From Sphingomonas sp. ID1715 (lineage in GTDB: Bacteria; Pseudomonadota; Alphaproteobacteria; Sphingomonadales; Sphingomonadaceae), in NCBI RefSeq assembly GCF_013044515.1, contig NZ_JABEPR010000002.1:558001-622000 (forward strand): a stretch of DNA of 64,000 nucleotides, written 5' to 3'. The notes under the pieces were generated by a model. The model did not search any database, was not told where the DNA came from, and saw only the letters and a program-made list of their open reading frames with translations. Of this stretch, positions 1 to 8,992 are shown piece by piece. A program made the position numbers and the translations under genes. Every line of letters begins with the position of its first letter. Position 1 is the stretch's first letter.

Positions 1-390
1 GGCGACCTGCTGGAGCTGATGCTAGCCTGCGCCGAAGGGCGCCTCGCCGACCTTCCCGCGCCGCGCTTCTCCGCGCGGACCGCGCTTACCGTCGTGCTCG
101 CGGCCAAGGGTTATCCGGGCAAACCGGACACGGGTGCGCCGATCCAAGGCATAGACGCAGCCGAAGCCGCGGGCGCGCTGGTCTTCCAGGCGGGTACGCG
201 CCTTGTCGGCGACGAACTGGTGGCCGCAGGTGGCCGGGTCCTGGCGGTGACTGCGGAAGGGCCGACGGTACGCTGGGCCCAGCGGGCGGCCTATACGGCC
301 GTGGATCGGATCAGCTTCGCGGGCGGGTTCTGCCGTCGCGACATCGGATGGCGCGAGGTCGCGCGCGAGGATCAGAGCGGGAGCAGGTGA
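1..390 (+). CDS. purD: Phosphoribosylamine-glycine ligase, C-terminal part
   Basis: The reading frame is open from the first base of the window to a TGA at 388-390, so the 5' part lies outside. The visible part matches the C-terminal end of GAR synthetase, with the conserved stretch ALTVVLAAKGYPG and the downstream GxxxxAR-type region. PurD ligates glycine to phosphoribosylamine with ATP in cytosolic purine synthesis. Its stop codon overlaps the start of the next gene (ATGA), implying translational coupling. The extreme C-terminus diverges from typical PurD ends, so only the family call is firm. Confidence 0.85.
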   Translation, partial: GDLLELMLACAEGRLADLPAPRFSARTALTVVLAAKGYPGKPDTGAPIQGIDAAEAAGALVFQAGTRLVGDELVAAGGRVLAVTAEGPTVRWAQRAAYTAVDRISFAGGFCRRDIGWREVAREDQSGSR

Positions 391-908
391 TGGATTGGTT
401 GCAGCAGAATTGGATATTGCTCGTCCTGGGTGCGGCGGTTGCGCTCGTCGCCCTGTGGTGGCTGATCGGCAGCAGCGCATCGCGCTCACCCGAAGCAACG
501 ACTCGTGACGGCGTCGAGCAGGAAATCTCGCCGGTGATCACCGGCCCGGCGACAGCCCCGATCGACGTACCGCCGCCGGTCGACGCCGTACCACCCACTG
601 CGGAACCGGAAATCCTCCCCGAGCCGGAAGCGTTGGTCCAGCCGATCCACGCCATTGCCGCAGGGCCGCCGGACGAGCTGACGCGGATGAAGGGCGTGGG
701 ACCGAAGGTCGCCGCCTTGCTGAACGGCCTTGGCGTGACGCGCTACGACCAGATCGCATCCTGGTCGGACGACGACATCGCCCGCATCGACGCGCAGCTC
801 GGCGCGTTCAAGGGCCGGATCACGCGCGATCAGTGGGTCGAGCAGGCGCGGCTGCTCGCCGCCAGCGACCGGGCCGGGTACGAAGCGAAGTTCGGCAAGC
901 TGGGTTGA
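390..908 (+). CDS. Membrane-anchored helix-hairpin-helix protein
   Basis: 172 aa starting at the ATG that overlaps the purD stop. An N-terminal hydrophobic helix (about residues 8-27) is followed by a Pro/Ala/Glu-rich linker. A C-terminal helix-hairpin-helix-like module begins around residue 105, with the pattern LTRMKGVGPKVAALLNGLGV followed by a second helical pair. HhH modules of this type bind DNA non-specifically or act as small protein-interaction domains, and similar modules are appended to various bacterial proteins. The exact role is unknown. The purD overlap suggests co-expression rather than shared function. Confidence 0.7.
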   Translation: MDWLQQNWILLVLGAAVALVALWWLIGSSASRSPEATTRDGVEQEISPVITGPATAPIDVPPPVDAVPPTAEPEILPEPEALVQPIHAIAAGPPDELTRMKGVGPKVAALLNGLGVTRYDQIASWSDDDIARIDAQLGAFKGRITRDQWVEQARLLAASDRAGYEAKFGKLG

Positions 909-1015
909 GCTTTCGCTTTCCTTTCAGCCCGGTTCAGCCACGACTCATCTGCAAGGGCGCACATCGGTCTCATCGACCGCGGCGCGTCCGTCGCGGGGGG
1001 ACAGGAGTGACAGAA

Positions 1016-1876
1016 ATGCGCAAGATCATGGTCGCGCTGCTCGCCGCCGCATCGCTGACGGCGCCCGCCGCAGCGCAGCGCCAGCGCTTTGAGGACGGCG
1101 GCGTCCGGGCCGCGCCGGAACGCACCGAGCAACCGCAACAACAGCGCCAGCTGGCGCGCGAGGGTATGCGCCAGGCCTTTGGCGGCGGGGACCGTCAGGA
1201 GCGTCGCGAGGCACGTCAGGAGTTTCGCCAGGAACGCCAGGGCGACCGTCAGGGCTTCCGCCAGGAGCGGCGTGAGGATCGCCAGCAATTCCGCCAGGAA
1301 CGCCAGGAAGATCGGCAGCAGTTCCAGCGCGGCGAAGTCTCCCGCGAGCAGTTCCGCCGCGATCGGGCGCAGGATGTTCGCGATTATCGACGCGACCGCG
1401 CCGGCGACATTCGCGAGTTCCGGCGGGATAGAGCCGAAGACCGGCGCGACTTCCGCCGTGACAACTGGAATGGCCGCCGCGACTGGCAGCGGGACCGTGC
1501 CCGCGACGGACGCTTCGGCTATGACGGCAATCGCTGGGGCTGGAACGGCAATGACCGTGGCGGCAACTGGAGCCGCGACTGGCGCCGCGATCCGCGCTAT
1601 AACTGGCAGGATTGGCGCCAGCGCAATCGCGGCTCCTACCGCTTCCCGCGCTATTATGCGCCGCGTGGCTGGGACTATGGCTATCGCCGCTTCTCGCTCG
1701 GCGTGATCCTGTCGGCGCCGCTCTTCTCCCAGAACTACTGGATCAGCGACCCTTGGGAATATCGCCTGCCGCCCGCCTACGGCCCTTATCGCTGGGTCCG
1801 TTACTATGACGACGTGCTGCTGGTCGATGTTCGCGACGGCCGCGTCGTCGACGTGATCTACGACTTCTTCTGGTGA
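1016..1876 (+). CDS. RcnB-like periplasmic protein with Arg-rich repeats
   Basis: 286 aa from an ATG preceded by ACAGGAG. A clear Sec signal peptide (MRKIMVALLAAASLTAPAAA) precedes a long, highly charged region (about residues 45-175) made of degenerate repeats of the type RQEFRQER/RRDRAGD. The C-terminus carries the RcnB-type ending, with aromatic residues and a DDVLLVDVRDGRVVDVIY-like strand pair. E. coli RcnB is a periplasmic protein involved in Ni/Co homeostasis. Alphaproteobacterial members usually carry the same tail behind variable repeats and their metal role is unproven. An upstream GTG/ATG extension exists in the same frame but lacks a signal peptide. Confidence 0.75.
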   Translation: MRKIMVALLAAASLTAPAAAQRQRFEDGGVRAAPERTEQPQQQRQLAREGMRQAFGGGDRQERREARQEFRQERQGDRQGFRQERREDRQQFRQERQEDRQQFQRGEVSREQFRRDRAQDVRDYRRDRAGDIREFRRDRAEDRRDFRRDNWNGRRDWQRDRARDGRFGYDGNRWGWNGNDRGGNWSRDWRRDPRYNWQDWRQRNRGSYRFPRYYAPRGWDYGYRRFSLGVILSAPLFSQNYWISDPWEYRLPPAYGPYRWVRYYDDVLLVDVRDGRVVDVIYDFFW

Positions 1877-1939
1877 CGGTCTGGGGAGCCGGAGCGATCC
1901 GGCTCCCCATTTCCGTTCGGGCTGCTAGAGCCCTTGCCA

Positions 1940-2608
1940 ATGACACCGGAAGAGATGGAGCGCGACACGTCACCCGTCCGCGCGCAGATCGGACGAGATG
2001 TGGCGAGCCGCTTGGCGGCCGCCGGCGTGCCGTGCGCCTCGGGCGAGCGTTTCACGCTCTGGTATGCCGAGAACTATCTCGGCCCCGAAGACCGTGAGTT
2101 CCTGATCGAAGAGATCGAGCGCAGCCGACAGCCGTCCATCCTGCTGTCGGATGATCCTGAACAGAACTTCCGCACCAGCGACAGCTGCAATCTGGATCGC
2201 TGGAACGAGCGCGTCCGCGCCATCGATCGCCGCATCTGTAACCTGATAGGCTTGGACGAGCGGCACGGGGAGACGTTGCAGGGCCAGCGCTATGCGCCGG
2301 GCCAATATTTCCGCGCGCATCACGACTTCTTTCACACCGACCAGAGCTATTGGGCGGAGCAGCAGGCGTGCGGCGGCCAGCGCACCTGGACGGCGATGAT
2401 CTTCCTGAACGTGCCCGAAGCCGGCGGGGAAACCCAGTTCACCGTCGCCGGTCTGAAAGCCCTGCCGAAGCCGGGCCTGCTGCTGATGTGGGACAATATG
2501 GACGCGAACGGCGCACCCAACATCGCCGCCGCCCATGAAGGCTGCGCGGTGGAGCGCGGCGTCAAATACATCGTCACGAAATGGTTTCGCGAGGGCAATT
2601 GGATCTGA
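1940..2608 (+). CDS. 2-oxoglutarate/Fe(II) dioxygenase, prolyl 4-hydroxylase-like
   Basis: 222 aa. The jelly-roll metal site is visible: H127-x-D129 in FRAHHDFF, distal H199 in AAAHEG, and a basic 2-oxoglutarate ligand just after it (K209 or K214). This arrangement matches the prolyl 4-hydroxylase alpha-subunit family, soluble enzymes that hydroxylate proline or other substrates using O2 and 2-oxoglutarate. The substrate here cannot be read from sequence. An in-frame TTG six bases upstream (1934) is an alternative start; the ATG was preferred. The gene stands alone, 63 bases after the RcnB-like gene. Confidence 0.85.
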   Translation: MTPEEMERDTSPVRAQIGRDVASRLAAAGVPCASGERFTLWYAENYLGPEDREFLIEEIERSRQPSILLSDDPEQNFRTSDSCNLDRWNERVRAIDRRICNLIGLDERHGETLQGQRYAPGQYFRAHHDFFHTDQSYWAEQQACGGQRTWTAMIFLNVPEAGGETQFTVAGLKALPKPGLLLMWDNMDANGAPNIAAAHEGCAVERGVKYIVTKWFREGNWI

Positions 2609-2652
2609 CCGACGGCTAGACTCCGCTCATCGTTTCGGCGGGCGGAACGATA

Positions 2653-2677
2653 GGAACGGGCCTGACTCGCAGCCGTT
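2653..2677 (+). promoter_or_regulatory. Probable EcfG (general stress sigma) promoter
   Basis: GGAAC at 2653-2657, 16 intervening bases, then CGTT at 2674-2677. This fits the GGAAC-N16/17-CGTT consensus of the alphaproteobacterial general stress response sigma factor EcfG. It lies 33 bases upstream of the first of two DUF2382 stress-protein genes. A second GGAAC begins at 2644 and has no correctly spaced partner. Confidence 0.6.
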
Positions 2678-2710
2678 GTGGCGCGGTAACTTACATCAAA
2701 GGGCAGTCCC

Positions 2711-3106
2711 GTGCGGCACGAAGAAGAGACCGCGGCGATACCGATCGCCGAGGAACGGCTGAGTGTGTCCAAGCGACCGGTGGAACGGCGCGTGCGGATC
2801 CGCACGGTCACCGAAGAGGTCCCCGGCAGCTTCACCGAAGAACTGCACAGCGAACGCGTCGACATCCAGCATGTCGCGGTCGAGCGCGAGCTGACCGACT
2901 TCCCCGAGGTCCGCACCGAGGGCGACGTTACCATCATTCCCGTCGTCGAGGAGCGGCTGATCGTCGAGAAGCGCCTGTTCCTGGTCGAGGAGGTTCACGT
3001 TCGGCGCCTGGATGGCGTCGAGCGAATCGAACAGCCGGTCATGCTGCGCCGCCAGCGCATCGAAGTCGACCGGCATGAACGACAATCCGAAGCAGAGGAG
3101 AGTTAA
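2711..3106 (+). CDS. DUF2382 (YsnF/AvaK-like) stress protein
   Basis: 131 aa with a GTG start and AAAGGG about ten bases upstream. The whole protein is one charged, beta-rich DUF2382 domain. Two copies of the recurring pattern are visible: IPIAEERLSVSKRPVERR near the N-terminus and IPVVEERLIVEKRLFLVEE in the second half. YsnF-type proteins are associated with general stress and desiccation; biochemical function is unknown. The gene abuts the next one (TAA immediately followed by ATG) and sits behind the EcfG-like promoter, so the two probably form a stress operon. Confidence 0.8.
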   Translation: MRHEEETAAIPIAEERLSVSKRPVERRVRIRTVTEEVPGSFTEELHSERVDIQHVAVERELTDFPEVRTEGDVTIIPVVEERLIVEKRLFLVEEVHVRRLDGVERIEQPVMLRRQRIEVDRHERQSEAEES

Positions 3107-4054
3107 ATGTCGCGTACCATCACCGCCATGTTCGACAGTCGCACCGAGGCCGAGCAGGCGCGCGGGCGATTAAGCTCCTCCGGCATCGAGGCCGAGCGGG
3201 TCAGCATCATCGACCAGGAGTCCCGCGCTTCCGGATCGTCAACCGATAGCTCGCCTGGGCAAGAAGGCTTCTTCGCCTCTCTGAAGGACCTGTTCATGCC
3301 CGACGAGGATCGCCACGCCTATGGCGAAGGCATTCGCCGCGGCGGCTATATGCTCGTCGCCGAGGTCGACGAGGCGGACGCTGATCGCGCCTGCCAGCTG
3401 CTCGACGATGGCGGCAGCATCGATTTCGACCAGCGCCAGAGCGAATGGCGCAACCAGGGCTGGGCCGGCCATCAGGCCGATCGACAGGCGGGCGCCTTCG
3501 GTGCGCTGAGCGGCCATCAGGAGACCGACCGCACCGACGCGACCATGGCGAGCGGCAATCATCTGGGCGCGACCGCAAGCGGTTCCGCCGAGGAAGAGCG
3601 CATTCCGATCGTCAACGAGGAACTGCGCGTCGGCAAGCGCGAGGTCGAGCGCGGCGGCGCACGCGTCCGCTCCTATGTTCGCGAGACGCCAGTGCACGAG
3701 CAGGTCAATCTGCGCGAGGAGCATGTCGAGGTCGAGCGGCGCCCGGTCAGCGGCGACTATCGTGAGGGCGCGTTCGGCGGCGACGTTTTCCGCGACCGCG
3801 AAATTGAGATGACCGAGCGCGCCGAAGAAGCGGTGGTCAGCAAGGAAGCGCGGGTTCAGGAGGAACTCGTCGTCCGCAAGACGGCGGAAGAGCGCACCGA
3901 AACGATCGACGAGACGGTCCGTCACACTGAAGTCGATGTCGACAAGGGCGGCAGCGCGTTCGGCTTCGAGCGTGACCGGGAGCCCGGCACCGACGAGCGG
4001 TCCGATTTCGAGCGGTCAGGCAATGCCCGCGATCGGGACGACGGGCTGCTCTGA
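3107..4054 (+). CDS. DUF2382 stress protein with N-terminal YflT-like domain
   Basis: 315 aa; the ATG follows the previous TAA directly and has GCAGAGGAG upstream. Residues 1-100 resemble the heat-induced stress protein YflT-type ferredoxin-like domain (ITAMFDSRTEAEQARGRL, then a SIID strand). Residues 160-275 form a DUF2382 domain with the pattern IPIVNEELRVGKREVERGG and later VVSKEARVQEELVVRK. The acidic tail is probably disordered. Cytosolic, with no signal peptide. Partner of the preceding single-domain gene; a strong terminator follows. Confidence 0.8.
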   Translation: MSRTITAMFDSRTEAEQARGRLSSSGIEAERVSIIDQESRASGSSTDSSPGQEGFFASLKDLFMPDEDRHAYGEGIRRGGYMLVAEVDEADADRACQLLDDGGSIDFDQRQSEWRNQGWAGHQADRQAGAFGALSGHQETDRTDATMASGNHLGATASGSAEEERIPIVNEELRVGKREVERGGARVRSYVRETPVHEQVNLREEHVEVERRPVSGDYREGAFGGDVFRDREIEMTERAEEAVVSKEARVQEELVVRKTAEERTETIDETVRHTEVDVDKGGSAFGFERDREPGTDERSDFERSGNARDRDDGLL

Positions 4055-4078
4055 GCCATCGGCCAGATTGCAATCGAA

Positions 4079-4108
4079 GGGGCGGCTCTCGAGCCGCCCC
4101 ATTTTTTT
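4079..4108 (+). terminator. Rho-independent terminator of the DUF2382 operon
   Basis: Perfect 10-bp GC stem (4079-4088 with 4091-4100) followed by A and seven T residues (4102-4108), 24 bases after the stop of the upstream gene. Confidence 0.9.
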
Positions 4109-4170
4109 GCCTCTTGCAGAACGTCGCTTTTGCAGTTTTATTGCACTGCAGCATAAACAGGGGACATGTT

Positions 4171-4401
4171 ATGTTGAGTCTGATCGTTCTGCTTGCCGTT
4201 CAGTCCAGCGATGCTGCCGGGGGGGCAGTCCAGATTCCAGCCGCGCAGATGCAGGAAAGCACCGAGGCCGCGCCGCTCGAGCAGGCCGAGCCACAGCGCA
4301 AGCGGGTCTGCCGTGTGCAACTCGATACGCGCACCGGCCTGGTGGCGAAGCGGACCAAGGTCTGCCGCTTCGTCGACGCCGACCTCGCCGACCGGCGCTA
4401 G
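4171..4401 (+). CDS. Small secreted hypothetical protein
   Basis: 76 aa from an ATG preceded by AGGGGACATGTT. A short hydrophobic N-terminus (MLSLIVLLAVQSSDA) looks like a signal peptide. The C-terminus has a basic module with two cysteines (KRVCRVQLDTRTGLVAKRTK, then VCRFV), a pattern I associate with small conserved sphingomonad proteins of unknown role. Upstream bases 4131-4160 contain TTGCAG and ATAAAC at 17-bp spacing, a plausible sigma-70 promoter. Monocistronic, between two terminators. Confidence 0.6.
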   Translation: MLSLIVLLAVQSSDAAGGAVQIPAAQMQESTEAAPLEQAEPQRKRVCRVQLDTRTGLVAKRTKVCRFVDADLADRR

Positions 4402-4407
4402 CGCACA

Positions 4408-4446
4408 AGAAAAGGGCCCGAGGATCGCTCCTCGGGCCCTTCTCTT
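4408..4446. terminator. Bidirectional terminator between small gene and rplT
   Basis: A 17-bp nearly perfect stem (AAGGGCCCGAGGA core) around a TCGC loop, with A-rich and T-rich flanks. It can terminate both the plus-strand small gene and the converging rpmI-rplT transcript. Confidence 0.85.
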
Positions 4447-4460
4447 GTCACAGCGATTGC

Positions 4461-4838
4461 TCAGGCGGCGACGCGTGCGTCGTCCGGCAGTGCCGCCTTC
4501 ACCTGCGCGACGATGGCGCGGAACGCGTCACCCTCGTGCATGGCGATATCGGCCAGGACCTTGCGGTCCAGCTCAACGCCTGCCAACTTGCAGCCGTGCA
4601 TGAACACGCCATAGGTCAGGCCTTCGGCCCGCACGGCGGCGTTGATGCGCTGAATCCAGAGCGCGCGGAAGTTCCGCTTTTTGACCTTGCGATCGCGATA
4701 GGCGTACTGGCCGGCCTTTTCGACGGCCTGGCGCGCGATACGGATCGTGTTCTTGCGACGGCCATAATAGCCCTTCGCCTGTTCCAGGATCCGCTTGTGC
4801 TTCGCCTTGGTGGTCGTGCCACGCTTGACTCGTGCCAT
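4461..4838 (-). CDS. rplT: 50S ribosomal protein L20
   Basis: 125 aa, typical in sequence and slightly longer than many L20 proteins (about 118). The diagnostic N-terminus [18 protein letters not shown] is followed by the 23S-binding helical region and the conserved [20 protein letters not shown] end. It assembles early on 23S rRNA. It lies 14 bases downstream of rpmI in the usual order. Neither infC upstream nor pheST downstream is present here, and transcription ends at the 4408-4446 hairpin. Confidence 0.98.
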   Translation of the reverse strand: MARVKRGTTTKAKHKRILEQAKGYYGRRKNTIRIARQAVEKAGQYAYRDRKVKKRNFRALWIQRINAAVRAEGLTYGVFMHGCKLAGVELDRKVLADIAMHEGDAFRAIVAQVKAALPDDARVAA

Positions 4839-4852
4839 GTGTCAGCCCTCCC

Positions 4853-5056
4853 TTACTTGAGACCGTAGGGGGCCCAGGCCTTCACCGTCGCCGTATCGGC
4901 GTCGGAGAGGACGGAGGTGCCGCGGTTCTGGCGGATATACTTGCCGTTATGGCTGATCAGGCGGTGGCGCTTGCCGGCCACGCCGTGCTTCAGCTTTCCG
5001 GTCGCGGTGAATTTGAAGCGCTTCTTCACACCGCTCTTGGTCTTGAGCTTGGGCAT
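4853..5056 (-). CDS. rpmI: 50S ribosomal protein L35
   Basis: 67 aa, [20 protein letters not shown] at the N-terminus and a normal L35 length. The start at 5056 was chosen because the upstream extension (to 5107) is not L35-like and the MPKxKTKS start is universal. The gene lies upstream of rplT and divergent from the AsmA-like gene. infC, which commonly precedes rpmI, is not in this position. Confidence 0.97.
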   Translation of the reverse strand: MPKLKTKSGVKKRFKFTATGKLKHGVAGKRHRLISHNGKYIRQNRGTSVLSDADTATVKAWAPYGLK

Positions 5057-5207
5057 TTTCGTCCTTTCGTTTTTATCGACGATCAACGGACGGCCTCGGC
5101 AGCCCACACTGGCCGGGCAGTCCTTCCGGATGTCGCGAAGCGCGCGCTCCTAACGGGCAAAGCCGGGAATTGCAACCGGATCGGCGCATCGGCGGTTGTT
5201 TCGCGGG

Positions 5208-7334
5208 ATGAACGAGATGGCCCGATCGGATACGTTCGAAAAGCCACCCGCGCCGCAACGCGAGCGCGCGGGCTCTGTTCTCGCGAGTCTGGTCGCGGTG
5301 CTCGCCACCTTGATCGGTCTGGTCCTGCTCGCCTGGACGATCCTGTTCGTGACCAAGGGCAGGTTCCTGAAACACACGTTCGAGCGCTATGCCAGCCGTG
5401 CTGCAGAGCGCGAGGTGCGCGTTGCCGGCGACTTCCAGCTCTACCTCAACCCCCTCGACATCAAGTTCCTTGCCGAAGGGCTGACGATTACCAACCCTGG
5501 CTGGGCGAAGCAGCGTTATTTCCTCAAGTCGAAGCTGATCGACAGCGAGATCGAAACCATTCCGCTGATCTTCGGCAAGCGCCGGGCGGACTGGCTGATG
5601 TTCCTAAATGGCGAGGTCGACCTTGCCTGGAGTCCTGACGGCAAGCGCAACACCTGGACGCTCGGCAAACCGACGGGGGAGCCGTTCGAGCTGCCGGACA
5701 TCAGGCGCGCGCTGATCCAGGGCGCGCGCGTCCGCTATAGCGATCCGCGGCTGCAGCTGACCGCTGATGTCGGCATCGACACGGTTCGGGCCCGCGACAC
5801 GCGCTTTGCCGACGACATCCGCTTCCGTGGTGGTGGCACGTTGCGCGAGAGGCCCTTCTCATTGTCCGGCAGCCTGATGTCACCCAATCAGACGGTGAAC
5901 GGTGGCCGCAACCGCTTCCGCATGCATGCCGAAGGCTATCGGACCGTGCTGGACGTGGGCGGGACGTTGCCCGGCGCGACACGGTTCGAGGGCGTGCCGC
6001 TCGACTTCCGCCTGCGCGGCTACAATCTCGCGCGCGCCTTCGATTTCCTGGGCGTCGCCGTGCCGGACACGCGCGCCTATCGGCTGCAATCGGTGCTGAC
6101 CAAGGATGGCGATGTGTGGCGCTTCACGCGCATGCGCGGGCGGTTCGGCAACAGCGACCTTGCCGGGCGGCTCACCGTCACACGCCCGGACAACCGCCTG
6201 AAGCTCGACGCCGAACTTGTGACCAACAGCCTCGACATCATCGATGCCGGGCCGTTCATCGGCTATGATCCCGAGCGGCTCGACGCGACCGGTGGCCGGG
6301 TGGTGCAGAGCGCGGGCGGCGCACCGCGCGTCCTGCCGGATGCGCCGCTCCGCTCCGAGGCGATTAGCCGCTTCGATGCCGATGTGAAATGGACGGTGCG
6401 CCGTGTCCGCGCCGATGCCCTGCCCGCTATCTCGAACATCGACCTGACGCTCGATCTGGACCGCAGCCTGCTGAAGCTGTCGCCGCTGAGCTTTGATTTG
6501 GAACGCGGGCATGTCGCCTCCGACATCACGATCAACGCGCGCCGGCAGCCGGTCTTCACCACCTATGACATCCGCCTCTCGCCGACGCCGATGGGTCGGC
6601 TGCTGAAAGGGTTCGGGGTCGAGGAGTCGGGCACCAGCGGGACGGTGAAGGCACGCATTCAACTCGCCGGAGCGGGTGACAGCGTGCACAAGTCGCTCGC
6701 CTCCTCGAACGGCCGGATCGCTATCATCCTGCCGCAGGGCTCGCTCTGGGCGCGGAACGTCCAGCTGTCCGAACTCGATCTCGGCACTTTCGTCTGGAAG
6801 ATGTGGCAGAAGAAGCTGAAGGATCCGGTCGAGATCAACTGCGGTCTGATCGCGTTCACGGTGCGCAACGGCATCGCGGCGGCCGACCCGATTTTGATCG
6901 ACACCAAGAAGAACGTCATTCTCGGCCGCGGCGGCTTCAGCTTCCGGAACGAGGCGATGGACCTGCGGGTCCGTGCCGACGGCAAGAAGTTCAGCCTCTT
7001 CTCCGCGCAAAGCCCGGTCGGGATAGGCGGCTATTTCGCTGCACCCAAGCTGGACGTGATCAGCCCGCAGCTGATCGGCCGCGGTGCTGCCGGCGTGGGG
7101 CTCGCGGCCGCGGCCTCGCCGCTGGCCGGCATCCTCGCCTTTGTCGACATCGGCGATGCGGAAGGTGCAGCCTGCGGTCCCGTCCTCGCCGGTGCACGGG
7201 CCTCGGCGCAGCGCGAAAGGGACGGCGATCCGCGCGACGATGTCGGCCGCGGCACCACCGCCAAGTCGGAGGATGGGCGGCGCTCGCCCGAAGCGCGGCA
7301 GAAGCAGCGCAAGAAGTTTCTCGGCATCTTCTGA
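5208..7334 (+). CDS. AsmA family protein
   Basis: 708 aa. One N-terminal transmembrane helix (about residues 20-45) is followed by a large periplasmic beta-rich body starting with the AsmA pattern VRVAGDFQLYLNP, ADGLTI/TNPGWA-like. The C-terminal part has the AsmA-2 signature, with DLGTFVWKMWQKKL followed by INCG and a VRNGIAAADPILIDTKKN stretch. AsmA-like proteins are thought to bridge inner and outer membranes and influence phospholipid or LPS transport. ATG at 5217 and TTG at 5196 are alternative starts. It is transcribed away from rpmI and followed at 45 bases by the GH13 gene. Confidence 0.88.
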   Translation: MNEMARSDTFEKPPAPQRERAGSVLASLVAVLATLIGLVLLAWTILFVTKGRFLKHTFERYASRAAEREVRVAGDFQLYLNPLDIKFLAEGLTITNPGWAKQRYFLKSKLIDSEIETIPLIFGKRRADWLMFLNGEVDLAWSPDGKRNTWTLGKPTGEPFELPDIRRALIQGARVRYSDPRLQLTADVGIDTVRARDTRFADDIRFRGGGTLRERPFSLSGSLMSPNQTVNGGRNRFRMHAEGYRTVLDVGGTLPGATRFEGVPLDFRLRGYNLARAFDFLGVAVPDTRAYRLQSVLTKDGDVWRFTRMRGRFGNSDLAGRLTVTRPDNRLKLDAELVTNSLDIIDAGPFIGYDPERLDATGGRVVQSAGGAPRVLPDAPLRSEAISRFDADVKWTVRRVRADALPAISNIDLTLDLDRSLLKLSPLSFDLERGHVASDITINARRQPVFTTYDIRLSPTPMGRLLKGFGVEESGTSGTVKARIQLAGAGDSVHKSLASSNGRIAIILPQGSLWARNVQLSELDLGTFVWKMWQKKLKDPVEINCGLIAFTVRNGIAAADPILIDTKKNVILGRGGFSFRNEAMDLRVRADGKKFSLFSAQSPVGIGGYFAAPKLDVISPQLIGRGAAGVGLAAAASPLAGILAFVDIGDAEGAACGPVLAGARASAQRERDGDPRDDVGRGTTAKSEDGRRSPEARQKQRKKFLGIF

Positions 7335-7379
7335 TCGCAGCTTGCGCGTCAGGAGGCCGACTGACGATAAGCTGCGTGG

Positions 7380-8992
7380 ATGAGCGCGGACGAGCAACCT
7401 GAGACGGCGCCGTGGTGGCAGCGGGCGGTCTTCTATCAGATTTATCCGCGCAGCTTCGCCGACGGCGATGGGGACGGAATCGGCGACCTGCCGGGCATGA
7501 TCGAGCGCCTGCCCTATGTCGCCAGCTTGGGCGTGGATGCGATCTGGCTATCCCCCTTCTTCCGCTCGCCAATGAAGGACTTCGGCTATGACGTCTCCGA
7601 TTATCGCGATGTCGACCCGCTGTTCGGCAGCCTTCAAGATTTCGACCGGCTTGTGGAGCGCACGCATGCGCTGGGCCTCAAGCTGATCATCGACCAGGTC
7701 TGGTCCCACACGTCGGACCAGCATCCCTGGCTCCGGGACAGTTCGGCTCGCTGCAACGGTTATGACGACTGGTATGTCTGGGCCGACGCCAAGCCGGACG
7801 GCACGCCGCCGAACAATTGGCAGGCGAGCTTTGGCGGACCGGCCTGGACCTGGCACCCAGCCGACGCCAATATTATCTGCACAACTTCCTGAGTTCCCAG
7901 CCCGATCTGAACTTCCACAATCCAGCGGTACAGGACGCGATCCTGGACGTGGCGCGGTTCTGGCTGGATCGGGGCGTCGACGGCTTTCGCCTGGACGTCA
8001 TCAACTATCTCGCGCACGATCGCGCGCTCACCGACAATCCGGTCGCACCCTATGCGGCCACACCGGTCGCCACGATCCGCTTTCAGCGCCAACGCCACAA
8101 CAAGTCCCAGCCGGAAGCGCTTGGCTTTGTGCGCCGGCTCCGCGCCCTGCTCGACATTTATGGCGATCGAATGGCCGTGGGGGAGATCTTCGACGATGAC
8201 ATGCTGGCGCGACAGCTCGAATATACGGATGGCCCGGATCGGCTCCACACCGCCTACAGCTTCCATCTGCTGAACGCGCGCGCGGCCACGCCCCGCCTGT
8301 TCTCGGAAGCGCTCACCGCCTGGGCGAAGGCGTTCGGCTGGCCGTCATGGTCGCTCGGCAACCATGACGTACCGCGCTTTCCCAGCCGATTGGCCGCGGA
8401 CGATCCGGGGCTGACCCGCACGCTTCTGCTCTTGTTGCTGTGTCTGCGGGGCACACCATTCCTCTATCAAGGCGAAGAACTGGGCCTGCCGCAGGCATGC
8501 ATTCCGCTCGAGCGGCTGCGCGATCCGTTCGCCATCGCCAGCTGGACCGACGCAGCGCAGGATGCCGGGCGTGACGGAGCGCGCACGCCGATGCCGTGGA
8601 CCGATACGCAAATTGACAACGGATGGCTGCCGATGGACCGGCGGCACCTGGCTCTCAGCGTATCGCGGCAAGAGCAGGATGCAGCGTCCATGCTGAACTT
8701 CACGCGCCGGGCGCTTGCCCTGCGTCGCAATCACCCAGCCCTTCAGGTCGGACAGGCTGTCATGATCGAAGCACCCCCCAATATTCTGGCGTTCGAGCGT
8801 AGGACCGATGGGGAACGGCTGCTCTGCCTCTTCGAACTGGGCGGAAGCGAAACGCTTTTCCCTTTGGCAGAGCCGAGCACCCTGCTGGACTGCGCTTGTT
8901 CGGGGACGGTCGACGGCACCGCCATCCGCTTGCCAGCCTGTGGCGCGGCGATCGTCAGCTTGCACCCGCTCCCGGATACGCCTCGCTCTTGA
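7380..8992 (+). pseudogene. GH13 alpha-glucosidase with a one-base frameshift
   Basis: Two overlapping frames (7380-7892 and a frame ending at 8992) together make one complete alpha-glucosidase of about 537 aa. The N-terminal half has WWQRAVFYQIYPRSF and GVDAIWLSPFF. The second frame carries the nucleophile region DGFRLDVIN, the acid/base region AVGEIFDDD and the NHDVPR motif. The frames meet at 7860-7862, where WTWHPA should continue directly as RRQYYLHNFLSSQPDLN; one base is missing. All catalytic residues are otherwise intact, so the lesion is recent or a sequencing error. The predicted role is hydrolysis of alpha-glucosidic bonds in small maltooligosaccharides or sucrose-like sugars. Confidence 0.85.

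Noticed and set aside
4131-4165. TTGCA-rich palindromic sequence before the small secreted protein, reminiscent of PhaR-type sites.
   Set aside because: Match to any published site is too weak to name a regulator; noted only as a possible promoter.
5880-7397. 505-codon minus-strand frame opposite the AsmA-like gene.
   Set aside because: No recognisable protein features; the AsmA frame has family motifs throughout.
7860-7862. Programmed ribosomal frameshift in the GH13 gene.
   Set aside because: No slippery heptamer or downstream pseudoknot was evident, and the family does not use frameshifting; a simple deletion or error is likelier.
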